Source: Oxalobacter vibrioformis (GTDB lineage: Bacteria; Pseudomonadota; Gammaproteobacteria; Burkholderiales; Burkholderiaceae_D). From it: a DNA stretch of 64,000 nt. The position numbers were made by a program, and so were the translations under genes. The notes below the pieces were generated by a model that saw only the letters and a list, made by a program, of their open reading frames with translations, made no database searches and was not told the origin of the DNA. Location: positions 1,706,001 through 1,770,000 of the forward strand of contig NZ_CP098242.1 of assembly GCF_027118995.1 (NCBI RefSeq). Reading direction: 5' to 3'. This document shows, piece after piece, positions 1 to 7,534 of the stretch (positions within the stretch are counted from its first letter, which is position 1; every line of letters begins with the position of its first letter).

Positions 1-178
1 TCTGTTCGATCACATCGTCAGAGCCGGTGGTGACAATGGTCATGCGTGACAGGGTCGGGTCTTCGGTCGGGGCGACATTGAGGGTTTCAATGTTGTAACC
101 CCGTGCGGCGAAGAGGGAAACAACCCGTGCCAGCGAGCCTGCTTCGTTTTCCAGAAGGATAGAGATAATGTGTCGCAT
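1..178 (-). CDS. ilvH: Acetolactate synthase small (regulatory) subunit, N-terminal part
   Basis: This gene runs off the left edge of the window, and only its first 59 residues are present. They read [20 protein letters not shown] and continue through [20 protein letters not shown], the ACT-domain start typical of IlvH/IlvN. The subunit confers valine feedback inhibition on acetolactate synthase in branched-chain amino acid synthesis. The start codon lies 2 bp after the ilvB stop on the same strand, so the two subunits are translationally coupled. Identification is confident despite the truncation. Confidence 0.93.
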   Translation of the reverse strand, partial: MRHIISILLENEAGSLARVVSLFAARGYNIETLNVAPTEDPTLSRMTIVTTGSDDVIEQ

Positions 179-180
179 GA

Positions 181-1896
181 TTACAGTTCCTCCATGCTCA
201 AGATCATTTCAGTCAATCCCTGGCCGGCACGAACCATTGGCCAGACATTTTCATCCGGGTCGGTCTGGATGTTGACGACAACGAGCTTGCCTTTTTCGGC
301 AAACGCGTCTCTCATGGCACCTTCCACATCGGCGGCTTTTTCTACCCGGATACCGACATGGCCATAGGATTCGACCAGTTTTTCAAAATCAGGCAGCGCG
401 TTCATGTAAGATTCCGAGAAACGGGATTCGTATTCCAGGCGCTGCCACTGGCGTACCATACCGAGCACCCCATTGTTGAGCAGGATGATTTTCGGGGTCA
501 GGCCGTACTGCCTGCAGGTCCCCAGTTCCTGGATATTCATCTGGAATGAGGCTTCGCCGGTGACACAGGCAACAGTGGCTTTCGGGTTGGCCAGCTGTAC
601 GCCCATGGCATACGGCAGGCCAACCCCCATGGTGCCAAGGCCGCCTGAATTGAACCAGCGGCGCGGCTTGTCAAACGGGTAGTACTGCGCAGCCCACATC
701 TGGTGCTGTCCTACATCAGAGGTGATGAACGCATCGCCTTTGGTGACTTCCCAGAGCTTTTCGATCACAAACTGGGGCTTGATGATGTGGTCGGTCTTTT
801 CGTATCGCAAACACTCAATCGACCGCCATTCATTGATCCGTTTCCACCAGGCTTCCAGTGCCTTGGCGTTGTTTTTCGGATGCGCGCCATCAAGCTGTGC
901 CAGCATTTCTTTCAGCACATCCTTGACGTTGCCGACAATCGGCACATCCACGCGGACCCGCTTGGAGATGGACGACGGGTCAATGTCGATATGAATGATC
1001 TTGCGACCGGACTGGGAAAAGTGATCCGGATTGCCAATGACACGGTCATCAAAACGGGCACCAATCGCAATCAGGAGATCGCAATTCTGTACTGCCTGGT
1101 TGGCTTCATACGTGCCGTGCATGCCGAGCATGCCCAGATACTTGTCGCTGCTGGCCCGATAGCCGCCAAGACCCATCAGGGTATTGGTGCAGGGATAGCC
1201 CAGACGATCCACCAGTTGGTTGAGCTCGGGCGCCGAATCGGAAAGGATGACGCCGCCACCGGCATAAATAACCGGGCGTTCCGCCTGGAGCATCAGTTGC
1301 AGCGCTTTCCTGATCTGTCCGGTATGGCCTTTGTCAATCGGCTTGTAGGAGCGCATATCAATCTCTTTCGGATAATGATACGGCGCTGTCAGCATGCTGA
1401 CATCTTTCGGCACGTCAATCAGGACCGGGCCGGGGCGGCCGGAGGAGGCAATGAAAAAGGCCTTCTTGATCGTTTCGGCCAGATCCCTGACATCCTTTAC
1501 CAGGAAATTATGCTTGACGCAGGGGCGGGTAATGCCGACGGCATCGCTTTCCTGGAAAGCATCCTGCCCGATGTAATGGGTTGGCACCTGGCCGCTGAAT
1601 ACCACAATGGGAATTGAATCCATGTAAGCCGTCGCCAGGCCGGTAATCGCATTGGTGACACCGGGGCCGGAGGTAACGATGGCTACGCCTACCTTGCCGG
1701 AACTGCGTGCATAGGCGTCAGCGGCGTGAATGGCTGCCTGCTCATGGCGTACCAGAATATGCTGGAATTTGTCCTGATTGTAGATGGCATCGTAAATATA
1801 CAGTACAGCGCCACCCGGGTAGCCGAAAACATGTTCAACACCTTCTTCGGCCAGACAACGCACCAGTATTTCGGAGCCTGTCATTTCTAAACTCAT
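181..1896 (-). CDS. ilvB: Acetolactate synthase large (catalytic) subunit
   Basis: A 571-residue ThDP- and FAD-dependent enzyme that condenses pyruvate to acetolactate, or pyruvate and 2-oxobutyrate to acetohydroxybutyrate, for Val/Leu/Ile synthesis. The N-terminal domain has [14 protein letters not shown] and the catalytic Glu52 in [16 protein letters not shown]. The C-terminal ThDP domain has [15 protein letters not shown] and the LLNNG segment. The frame stays open 28 codons further upstream, but I chose ATG 1896 because GGAAGAAG lies just before it and homologues begin near MTGSEIL. It is followed at once by ilvH. The name ilvI would fit equally well. Confidence 0.95.
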   Translation of the reverse strand: MSLEMTGSEILVRCLAEEGVEHVFGYPGGAVLYIYDAIYNQDKFQHILVRHEQAAIHAADAYARSSGKVGVAIVTSGPGVTNAITGLATAYMDSIPIVVFSGQVPTHYIGQDAFQESDAVGITRPCVKHNFLVKDVRDLAETIKKAFFIASSGRPGPVLIDVPKDVSMLTAPYHYPKEIDMRSYKPIDKGHTGQIRKALQLMLQAERPVIYAGGGVILSDSAPELNQLVDRLGYPCTNTLMGLGGYRASSDKYLGMLGMHGTYEANQAVQNCDLLIAIGARFDDRVIGNPDHFSQSGRKIIHIDIDPSSISKRVRVDVPIVGNVKDVLKEMLAQLDGAHPKNNAKALEAWWKRINEWRSIECLRYEKTDHIIKPQFVIEKLWEVTKGDAFITSDVGQHQMWAAQYYPFDKPRRWFNSGGLGTMGVGLPYAMGVQLANPKATVACVTGEASFQMNIQELGTCRQYGLTPKIILLNNGVLGMVRQWQRLEYESRFSESYMNALPDFEKLVESYGHVGIRVEKAADVEGAMRDAFAEKGKLVVVNIQTDPDENVWPMVRAGQGLTEMILSMEEL

Positions 1897-2407
1897 ACTT
1901 CTTCCTTTCAAGGTCCATTGGAAATTGATCGGATGTCCTTTCCTGTCGAAACCCGCCGATACGCCAACTGCTTCCCACACGCACAGTCATGCGGCAGAAA
2001 GCACCGGGTTATTCTTAACGGATTTCTCGCGCTTGTGGCGCGGGTCAGAACAAACAGTTTTATAACGCAAATTTCGGGCGGCATTGTGTGCGGCCGTCAG
2101 GCAAATACCTGTTCCAGGCTGATAGCTGAAACAGGCAGATTAATTCATGCAATATCCTATGTTGATTCCATTGTATAGGAATATTGAAAACCAATCATTC
2201 TACACCTAATCTGCACAAACGAGCCGTTATTTGTTAGGATTTACAATAGCCTGAGAAATTTTACAGAAACGCTGATTAAATGGCTTTGTAAGCGAATTGC
2301 TGCGCTCCGTGTGCCTTGCACTTCATCTCCCAAAATCATTTAATCAGCGTTTCCTTGGATTTCTTGTCTGTTTTTTGCGGGTGGCTCCGCATCACTCGCA
2401 ATGCTTG
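1897..2407. other. Divergent intergenic region between ilvB and the sigma-factor gene
   Basis: About 510 bp without a convincing gene. It must hold the promoters of the leftward ilvBH operon and of the rightward sigma operon. AT-rich sequence around 2155-2230 contains a possible minus-strand -10 (TATACAAT), but I could not find a well-spaced -35. The right part holds the shortened palindromic repeat at 2265-2354. A small minus-strand frame rich in Ile, Val and Leu codons starts at 2084; it is discussed among the rejected items. Confidence 0.6.
2265..2354 (+). repeat. Palindromic repeat family A, copy 1 (internally deleted, 90 bp)
   Basis: The ends match the family TIR: AGAAACGCTGATTAAA on the left, with one mismatch, and TTTAATCAGCGTTTCC on the right. 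Compared with the full 143-bp copies it lacks 53 central bases. The deletion falls exactly between two TTGCTGCG direct repeats, so the copy has lost the central TATCTTAAGATA palindrome. It lies 53 bp upstream of the chosen sigma-factor start. Plus-strand frames that open inside it should not be taken as the start of that gene. Confidence 0.9.
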
Positions 2408-2974
2408 ATGGCTACTGATAAAGAGTTATCCGATTTTCTTGCCGGAGTTGAACGCCGTGCTTTTAAACAGGCAGTTTATGCTGTGAGAAAGGACGAGTCC
2501 GCGCTTGATATCGTTCAGGATGCCATGATCAGCCTGGCTGAAAAATACGGGGACAGGCCGGCGTCTGAATTCCCGATGCTTTTCCAGCGCATTTTGCAAA
2601 ATACTATCCGCGATTATTTCCGGCGTGAAAAGGTCAGGAATACCTGGGTGACGCTGTTTTCCGGCCTGTCGGACAAATCATCGGATGACGATTTTGATGT
2701 GCTTGAGGTCTATCAGTCAGAAATTGCGGGAGGAATGGCGGAATCAAGTGCAGATAAGCTGGAACGCACGCAGATTCTTGTTATTATTGAAGAAGAACTA
2801 CAAAAGTTGCCGGCACGTCAACGGGAAGCATTCCTTATGCGTTATTGGAATGATATGGATGTTGCTGAAACGGCCCAGGCCATGCAATGTTCGGCGGGAA
2901 GTGTGAAAACACACTGCTCACGGGCAACGCAGGCGCTTGCCAAGGCACTCAAATCAAGAGGTATAGAGTTATGA
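2408..2974 (+). CDS. RNA polymerase sigma factor, ECF-like sigma-70 family
   Basis: A 188-residue sigma factor with a region 2 segment around residues 20-75 (DIVQDAMISLAEKY, RILQNTIRDYFRREK) and a C-terminal region 4 at about 134-180 (LPARQREAFLMRYW followed by the helix-turn-helix SAGSVKTHCSRATQAL). It starts at ATG 2408, MATDKELSDF. The frame extends upstream into the repeat, but that extension has no sigma homology. Its stop overlaps the next start (ATGA). Sigma factor, DUF3619 and DUF3106 form a conserved betaproteobacterial operon in which the downstream membrane proteins may act as partners; this is inferred from linkage only. Confidence 0.88.
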   Translation: MATDKELSDFLAGVERRAFKQAVYAVRKDESALDIVQDAMISLAEKYGDRPASEFPMLFQRILQNTIRDYFRREKVRNTWVTLFSGLSDKSSDDDFDVLEVYQSEIAGGMAESSADKLERTQILVIIEEELQKLPARQREAFLMRYWNDMDVAETAQAMQCSAGSVKTHCSRATQALAKALKSRGIEL

Positions 2975-3372
2975 ACGCGCAAGAAAAAAATTTCGCATAT
3001 AAAGTGCGACATGCGCTAAACGAGCGATTGGACGATTTGCCCGACAGTGTGACGGAGCGGCTGGCGCATGTGCGCAGTGTTGCCGTTTCACGCAAAAAGC
3101 AGGAGGCGAGTGTCCATGTCGCGGTATTCAAGAAAGCTTTTGCCGGCATTACCGGTAGCGCATCCGGCCATTCATCATGGTTTGGCCGGTTGGGGCTGGG
3201 TTTGCCGGCGCTTGTCCTGGCCGTCGGCCTGATGGGTATTGTTCATTATGAAGAACAGCGCCAGATCAGGGAAACGGCTGCCATTGACATGGCTGTTCTT
3301 TCTGATGAGCTGCCGCCGGCTGCGTATACGGATATTGGCTTTAATGCCTATCTTGAACGCAACGGGGCCTGA
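2971..3372 (+). CDS. DUF3619-family membrane protein
   Basis: A 133-residue protein starting at MNAQEKNFAYKVRHALNERL, overlapping the sigma gene stop by 4 bp. It has a soluble N-terminal half of about 70 residues, one hydrophobic helix at about 72-93 (LGLGLPALVLAVGLMGIV), and a short acidic C-terminal tail ending in DIGFNAYLERNGA. This layout and the position directly after a sigma factor match DUF3619. An anti-sigma-like role is plausible from context, but no recognised anti-sigma motif is visible. Confidence 0.78.
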   Translation: MNAQEKNFAYKVRHALNERLDDLPDSVTERLAHVRSVAVSRKKQEASVHVAVFKKAFAGITGSASGHSSWFGRLGLGLPALVLAVGLMGIVHYEEQRQIRETAAIDMAVLSDELPPAAYTDIGFNAYLERNGA

Positions 3373-3375
3373 TCA

Positions 3376-3978
3376 ATGAGATGGTTTAGCCATCGTACGC
3401 GGATTTTCTTTTTCGCTGTCATTGCCTTTTTGGTACTGACAGTGGTTGCTATTGGTATTCTCAGGGCAGTTAGTCCCGAACTGAACCTGATGGAAAAAAT
3501 CGGGCTGGTCGATGATGAACATCTCACCACATTAAGAACCAGGCCCTACTGGACCAAACTGACCGAAAAACAAAGAGATTCGCTTGCTCCGCTTGAAGAT
3601 GTATGGGACAGGATCACGTCTGCCCGCAAGAAAAAATGGCTGGAAATCGCCGAGCGGATGGAAAGCATGTCACCGGAAGAAAGGGGGCGCTTAAAGGAGC
3701 GGATTCAGATGTGGGCCAACCTGACGCCTGAGGAACGCAAGGAAGCGCGGCAGAATTACCTGAGCGCCAGAAAACTGGGGGTCAAGGACAAGTCACTCCA
3801 GTGGCTGGAATACCAGAATCTGCCGGAAGAGAAAAAGAAGGAACTTGCGGCAACCGCCCGTAAAAAACGCAGCATCGTCAACCCCAAGCCGGAAGAAGAA
3901 GCACCGGTTGCCCAGCCTGAGCCGGTTGAGGAAACCAAGCCGCCCCAAAAAGAGGAATTACCGGATTACTGGCGCTGA
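3376..3978 (+). CDS. DUF3106-family protein
   Basis: A 200-residue protein with an N-terminal membrane anchor at about 10-31 and a highly charged helical region. The region has repeated segments of the type MSPEERGRLKERIQMW and LTPEERKEARQNYLSA, the hallmark of DUF3106. The C-terminus is a Pro/Glu-rich tail (PEEEAPVAQPEPVEE). It begins 3 bp after the DUF3619 stop and completes the sigma-factor operon. The RDD-family gene that often follows in relatives is not present here. The function is unknown; the protein is probably periplasmic and extended. Confidence 0.8.
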   Translation: MRWFSHRTRIFFFAVIAFLVLTVVAIGILRAVSPELNLMEKIGLVDDEHLTTLRTRPYWTKLTEKQRDSLAPLEDVWDRITSARKKKWLEIAERMESMSPEERGRLKERIQMWANLTPEERKEARQNYLSARKLGVKDKSLQWLEYQNLPEEKKKELAATARKKRSIVNPKPEEEAPVAQPEPVEETKPPQKEELPDYWR

Positions 3979-3996
3979 TGGCGGTATGCCATCAGC
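3974..3996. terminator. Hairpin between convergent DUF3106 and ABC ATPase genes
   Basis: A perfect 9-bp stem (GCTGATGGC / GCCATCAGC) with a 5-base loop spans the DUF3106 stop codon and ends just before the stop of the opposing gene. No T run follows on either strand, so it may act as a transcript-end stabiliser rather than a classic intrinsic terminator. Confidence 0.45.
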
Positions 3997-3997
3997 A

Positions 3998-4681
3998 TCA
4001 GGCCATCACACCGGCACGGATTTCAATCTGCCTCATGCAGCGTCCGGCAATCTCGAGATCATGGGTAACCAGAATCAGCGTGGAATCATGTTCCTGATTC
4101 AGATCAAACATCAACCTGATTACGGCTTCCCCTGTCTGGGCGTCCAGGCTGCCGGTCGGTTCATCGGCGAAGAGCATGGGCGGATTGGTCACAAACGCCC
4201 GGGCCAGCGCTACCCGCTGCTGCTCGCCGCCTGAAAGATAACGGGGATAATGCTGGAGCCTTTCCGACAGGCCAACGCGAGACAGGATGGCAGCGGCTTT
4301 TTCCCGTGCTTCCGGGTCGTGGAGAAGTTCCAGCGGCAGCATGACGTTTTCCAGGGCATTGAGATGATGCAGCAACTGGAAGGACTGAAAGACAAACCCC
4401 AGGTTTTCTTTACGCAGCCGGGCGCGACCATCTTCATCCAGCGCATAGATATCGGTGCCATTTAACATGACAGTGCCTTCTGTCGGGGTATCAAGACCGG
4501 CCAAAAGACCCAGCAAAGTGGACTTCCCCGAACCGGAAGCACCGATTATGGCAAGAGTTTCCCCTGCATCTACGGTAAAATGGATGTTATTTAATATGGT
4601 CAGCCTGCCGGCGGCGTCCTCGACCCGTTTGGTAAGGTGGACCACTTCAATGGCAGGGATTTTTCTGGAAAGGTTTGACAT
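3998..4681 (-). CDS. ABC transporter ATP-binding protein, YbbA/LolD-like
   Basis: A 227-residue ATPase with Walker [10 protein letters not shown] (47-55), Q-loop FVFQSFQLL, signature [14 protein letters not shown], Walker [13 protein letters not shown] and an H-loop VTHDLE. This is the MacB/LolD/YbbA subfamily. It is divergent from tesA, as ybbA is in enterobacteria, but no permease gene of the YbbP type follows; the next gene is convergent. The ATPase is therefore an orphan here. Its start ATG overlaps the tesA ATG on the opposite strand (shared CATG), with GAAGAG as ribosome binding site inside tesA. Confidence 0.88.
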   Translation of the reverse strand: MSNLSRKIPAIEVVHLTKRVEDAAGRLTILNNIHFTVDAGETLAIIGASGSGKSTLLGLLAGLDTPTEGTVMLNGTDIYALDEDGRARLRKENLGFVFQSFQLLHHLNALENVMLPLELLHDPEAREKAAAILSRVGLSERLQHYPRYLSGGEQQRVALARAFVTNPPMLFADEPTGSLDAQTGEAVIRLMFDLNQEHDSTLILVTHDLEIAGRCMRQIEIRAGVMA

Positions 4682-5336
4682 GCACTCTTCGGATAAAAAA
4701 ACAGGTTGGATCAGACGATGGTTTCAGCGTTCCCTGTTTGCGTTGCCATTATGCTTTATTTTTTTCAGCGTCAGTGCCCATTCTGCACCAAAAAACATTC
4801 TTGTGCTTGGTGACAGCCTGTCAGCCGAGTACGGCATTGAACGCGGAACCGGGTGGGTTGCGCTTTTGCAGCAGCGGCTGGATGAAAATAAAAAAGAGGT
4901 CAAGGTCATTAATGCCAGTATCAGCGGGGATACCACCAGTAGCGGAAACGCCCGTTTGTCCAAGCTGTTAAGGCAGCACAAGCCGCAGATACTGATCCTG
5001 GAACTGGGAGGTAATGACGGATTGCGCGGACTCCCGGTGGATTCGATCAAACGGAATCTCCGTGCGATGGTCAGTATGGCTCGCCGCGCTGACTGTCAGG
5101 TGCTGATTCTGGGGATGCAGATTCCCCCCAATTATGGACAGACCTATGCGACCCAGTTTGCCGAGAGTTATGAGCAGGTGGCCAGGGAAAGCAATATGCC
5201 GCTGGTACCGTTTTTCCTGGCGGGTGTGGCAGACGATGACGGGCTGCTCCAGTCTGACCGCATCCATCCCGCAGGGAAAGCACAGCCCATCCTGCTGGAT
5301 AATGTGTGGCCCCACCTTTTGCCTATGCTGAAATAA
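4680..5336 (+). CDS. tesA: Arylesterase / acyl-CoA thioesterase I, SGNH hydrolase
   Basis: A 218-residue periplasmic hydrolase. A signal peptide covers about residues 1-36 (hydrophobic core LFALPLCFIFFSVSAHSA). The SGNH blocks are present: GDSLS with nucleophile Ser46, Gly82 in ISGDTTSSG, Asn112 in GGNDGLRG, and Asp193/His196 in SDRIHPAGK. It starts at ATG 4680, preceded by GGAAAGG. This start overlaps the opposing ABC ATPase start by 2 bp, so each promoter must lie inside the other gene. The likely role is hydrolysis of acyl esters or thioesters. Confidence 0.9.
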   Translation: MHSSDKKTGWIRRWFQRSLFALPLCFIFFSVSAHSAPKNILVLGDSLSAEYGIERGTGWVALLQQRLDENKKEVKVINASISGDTTSSGNARLSKLLRQHKPQILILELGGNDGLRGLPVDSIKRNLRAMVSMARRADCQVLILGMQIPPNYGQTYATQFAESYEQVARESNMPLVPFFLAGVADDDGLLQSDRIHPAGKAQPILLDNVWPHLLPMLK

Positions 5337-5350
5337 GCTGTATGCCGCTT

Positions 5351-5725
5351 TCAGGTGTCGCCCGGCCTTGCCTGGCTTTTTGATGCGGTTTTGGTTTTGC
5401 CCTGTTCAATGCGTTTTTTGCGGGTTTCCTTGGGGGAGGCGACAAGCGGGCGGTAAATTTCGATACGGTCGTTTTCCTTCACCGGGGTATCAAGCGGCCT
5501 GATTTCACCGAAAATACCTGCCCGGCCTTCGACCAGGCGGATATTTTTTGCGATTTTCCGGATACCGCTCAGTTCAAATGCGTCGCGGATGGTTGTTCCG
5601 GGTTTGACGTTGACGGTCAGGATAATGGAGGTGTCCGGGCCGGCATAGCTGACCTGCACCGGAAAAAGGTCGCGGTTTTTCGATTGCCGGCGGATAAGGG
5701 ATCGGGGACGTTTTTGCTTATCCAT
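5351..5725 (-). CDS. rnfH: RnfH-family (UPF0125) ubiquitin-fold protein
   Basis: A 124-residue protein starting at [19 protein letters not shown]. The central part (VQVSYAGPDTSIILTVNV, KPGTTIRDAFELSGI, EIRPLDTPVKENDRIEIYRP) matches the beta-grasp RnfH family. The C-terminus is basic (RKKRIEQGKTKTASKSQ). The start overlaps the ratA stop by 8 bp, so translation is probably coupled. The trio ratA-rnfH with divergent smpB is a conserved proteobacterial arrangement. The biochemical role is not established. Confidence 0.87.
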   Translation of the reverse strand: MDKQKRPRSLIRRQSKNRDLFPVQVSYAGPDTSIILTVNVKPGTTIRDAFELSGIRKIAKNIRLVEGRAGIFGEIRPLDTPVKENDRIEIYRPLVASPKETRKKRIEQGKTKTASKSQARPGDT

Positions 5726-6152
5726 AGACTGTTCTTGCTCGCTGGTGGAATGAATCAACAAGGGTGATGGAAACCATGTCAAAAATAGGCGCCAGCATTT
5801 TTTCAAAAAGGCGGTTGGAAAATTCGTAATTCAGCTCGAGGTCTACCCGGCTTCTGCCTTCCGGCAGCGGTGTAAAGGACCACTTGCCATCAAGCCGTTT
5901 GAATGGACCTTTTTCCAGGATCATGGAAATTGATGTTGACGGCATATTGTGGTTCCTGGTGGTAAAGCTGTGCTTTAAGCCATGAAAATCAATAAACAGG
6001 GTGGCTGAAACGGTATGATCCTGGCAGTGTGGTTCAAGGGATGTCTTGATGCACCAGGGTAAAAACTCCGGATATTTTTCAACATCCTCGACCAGGGCAT
6101 ACATTTTTTCTGCGGTGTAACCAACAATGGCTGTTTTGTGTACGTTTTTCAT
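5718..6152 (-). CDS. ratA: RatA-family START-domain protein
   Basis: A 144-residue single-domain START/polyketide-cyclase-like protein: [20 protein letters not shown], then [14 protein letters not shown], and a C-terminal helix [20 protein letters not shown]. In E. coli RatA is described as a 70S-association inhibitor, while relatives (Coq10 type) bind quinone or lipid, so the toxin name should not be taken literally. Only 16 bp separate its ATG from palindromic repeat copy 2. Its promoter must lie inside that repeat or beyond it. Confidence 0.9.
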   Translation of the reverse strand: MKNVHKTAIVGYTAEKMYALVEDVEKYPEFLPWCIKTSLEPHCQDHTVSATLFIDFHGLKHSFTTRNHNMPSTSISMILEKGPFKRLDGKWSFTPLPEGRSRVDLELNYEFSNRLFEKMLAPIFDMVSITLVDSFHQRARTVYG

Positions 6153-6168
6153 GAACCCGCTTTGTTTT

Positions 6169-6309
6169 GGAAACGCGGATTAAATGGCTTTGAGAGCGAA
6201 TTGCTGCGTTATGCGTTGCTCACAACCTTCGCCTATCTTAAGATATGTCCTGGTTGCTGCTCCGTTTGCCTTGCACTTCATCTCCCAAAATCATGTAATC
6301 AGCGTTTCC
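6169..6309 (+). repeat. Palindromic repeat family A, copy 2 (141 bp)
   Basis: Begins GGAAACGCGGATTAAA and ends TGTAATCAGCGTTTCC, with the central TATCTTAAGATA palindrome intact. It is 2 bp shorter than the standard copy because of a small change around TTGCTGCTCCG. It fills most of the space between divergent ratA and smpB, so it forms the 5' leader of at least one of them. An open plus-strand frame through it joins smpB in frame but is not part of SmpB. Confidence 0.93.
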
Positions 6310-6356
6310 ATTTGATAGAATCGCTTTTTCTGCTGACACGTAAATCAGGTTTGACC

Positions 6357-6806
6357 ATGACTATAACCGATAATAAAAAAGCATTTCATGATTATTTTAT
6401 CGAAGAGCGCTTTGAGGCGGGCATGGTCCTGGACGGCTGGGAGGTCAAATCGATCCGGGCGGGACGTGTGCAATTGAAGGAAGCCTATGTCATTGTGCGC
6501 AATGGCGAGATTTTTCTTTTTGGCGCGCATATCAGTCCGCTGCCCACCGCATCTACCCACGTTAACCCGGATCCGGTACGGACCCGCAAGCTGCTGTTGC
6601 ATGGGTCTGAAATCAGCAAACTGATTGGCAAGGTCGAACGCGCGGGTTATACCCTGGTGCCGCTGAACCTGCATTATTCCCGTGGGCGGATCAAGTGCGA
6701 GGTCGGGCTTGCCAAAGGCAAAAAACAGTATGACAAGCGAGACACGATCAAGGACCGCGACTGGCAGCGTGAACAGCAACGTATCATGAAACAGAACCGG
6801 CGATAG
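6357..6806 (+). CDS. smpB: SsrA-binding protein
   Basis: A 149-residue SmpB, which binds tmRNA and delivers it to stalled ribosomes in trans-translation. Diagnostic stretches are [40 protein letters not shown], the basic segment [12 protein letters not shown] and the C-terminal tail [17 protein letters not shown] chose ATG 6357 (MTITDNKK); the frame is open upstream through the repeat, but that part has no SmpB similarity. Its end lies 5 bp from the convergent iscX end. Confidence 0.96.
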   Translation: MTITDNKKAFHDYFIEERFEAGMVLDGWEVKSIRAGRVQLKEAYVIVRNGEIFLFGAHISPLPTASTHVNPDPVRTRKLLLHGSEISKLIGKVERAGYTLVPLNLHYSRGRIKCEVGLAKGKKQYDKRDTIKDRDWQREQQRIMKQNRR

Positions 6807-6811
6807 AGCGC

Positions 6812-7006
6812 CTATTTTGTCTCGTCGATCCAGGCCATCTGGATTGCTTCCAGAATACGTTCATTGGACCGCTCGGGATCATCGTCAAATCCCTCCAGTT
6901 CACATACCCATTGATGCAGGTCGGTAAAGCGGATGGTCAGCGGGTCGACAGCCGGGAATTTATCGTAAAGTTCCTCTGCGATGCGAAGGGTGTCTGTCCA
7001 TTTCAT
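6812..7006 (-). CDS. iscX: Fe-S cluster assembly protein IscX
   Basis: A 64-residue acidic protein, [20 protein letters not shown] followed by [20 protein letters not shown] and ending MAWIDETK. Length and sequence are those of IscX/YfhJ, which modulates the cysteine desulfurase and binds iron. It is the last gene of the isc operon, 21 bp after fdx. Confidence 0.95.
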   Translation of the reverse strand: MKWTDTLRIAEELYDKFPAVDPLTIRFTDLHQWVCELEGFDDDPERSNERILEAIQMAWIDETK

Positions 7007-7027
7007 GGAAATATCTCCCCGCAGAAA

Positions 7028-7366
7028 TTAGCCGCGTTCCCGAACACGGTTGACCGAGTATCGTGGAATTTCGACGACCAGGTCTTCTTCCCCGATTTTT
7101 GCCTGGCAGGAGAGGCGGGAAGTGTCTTCCAGCCCCCAGGCGCGGTCGAGCATGTCTTCTTCTCTTTCAGACGGTGGCGAAAGTGAGTCAAAGCCTTCCC
7201 GGATAACAACATGGCAGGTAGAGCAGGCATTGCATTTACCACAGGCATGATCGATTTCCACCTGGTTATCAAGCAGTGCATCACACAGCGACTGGCCTTC
7301 AGGAGCGTCAAATTCGGCACCTTCCGGGCAGAGGGTTTCGTGGGGCAGGACGACAATACGGGGCAT
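7028..7366 (-). CDS. fdx: ISC-type [2Fe-2S] ferredoxin
   Basis: A 112-residue adrenodoxin-type ferredoxin that donates electrons during Fe-S assembly. The cluster cysteines are visible as CGKCNACSTC (CX5CX2C when counted from the first ligand) and a distal Cys in RLSCQAKIG. It lies downstream of hscA but is separated from it by palindromic repeat copy 3. The ribosome binding site GGAG lies in the 25-bp gap between the repeat and the start codon. Confidence 0.95.
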   Translation of the reverse strand: MPRIVVLPHETLCPEGAEFDAPEGQSLCDALLDNQVEIDHACGKCNACSTCHVVIREGFDSLSPPSEREEDMLDRAWGLEDTSRLSCQAKIGEEDLVVEIPRYSVNRVRERG

Positions 7367-7391
7367 GTTTTTCTCCGTGGTTGTGGTTCAG

Positions 7392-7534
7392 GGAAGCGCT
7401 GCTTAAAAGGCTTTGAGAGCGAATTGCTGCGTTACGCGGTGCTCGCACCCTTCGCCTATCTTAAGATATGTCTTGGTTGCTGCGCTCCGGGCGCCTTGCA
7501 CTTCATCTCTCAAAATCATTTAATCAGCGTTTCC
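7392..7534 (+). repeat. Palindromic repeat family A, copy 3 (143 bp), inside the isc operon
   Basis: The left end GGAAGCGCTGCTTAAA is diverged at two positions; the right end TTTAATCAGCGTTTCC is intact. The last base abuts the hscA stop codon. TCAG flanks both sides on the plus strand (CTGA on the coding strand), consistent with a 4-bp target duplication. It separates hscA from fdx. A transcript through it could fold into a long interrupted hairpin centred on TATCTTAAGATA. Confidence 0.94.

Noticed and set aside
1908..2084. Minus-strand frame upstream of ilvB rich in Ile, Val and Leu codons early on, a possible attenuation leader
   Set aside because: No ribosome binding site before its ATG, and the nearby hairpin (CGCGC/GCGCG) lacks a T tract. 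The frame is also long for a leader peptide.
5718..6152. ratA-rnfH as a toxin-antitoxin pair
   Set aside because: The pair is conserved with smpB in many proteobacteria. Sequence shows a START-domain and a ubiquitin-fold protein; a toxin-antitoxin role is not supported here.
6138..6356. In-frame upstream extension of smpB and similar open frames through the palindromic repeats
   Set aside because: The same residues ([10 protein letters not shown]...) recur in every copy, so they come from the repeat and not from the gene.
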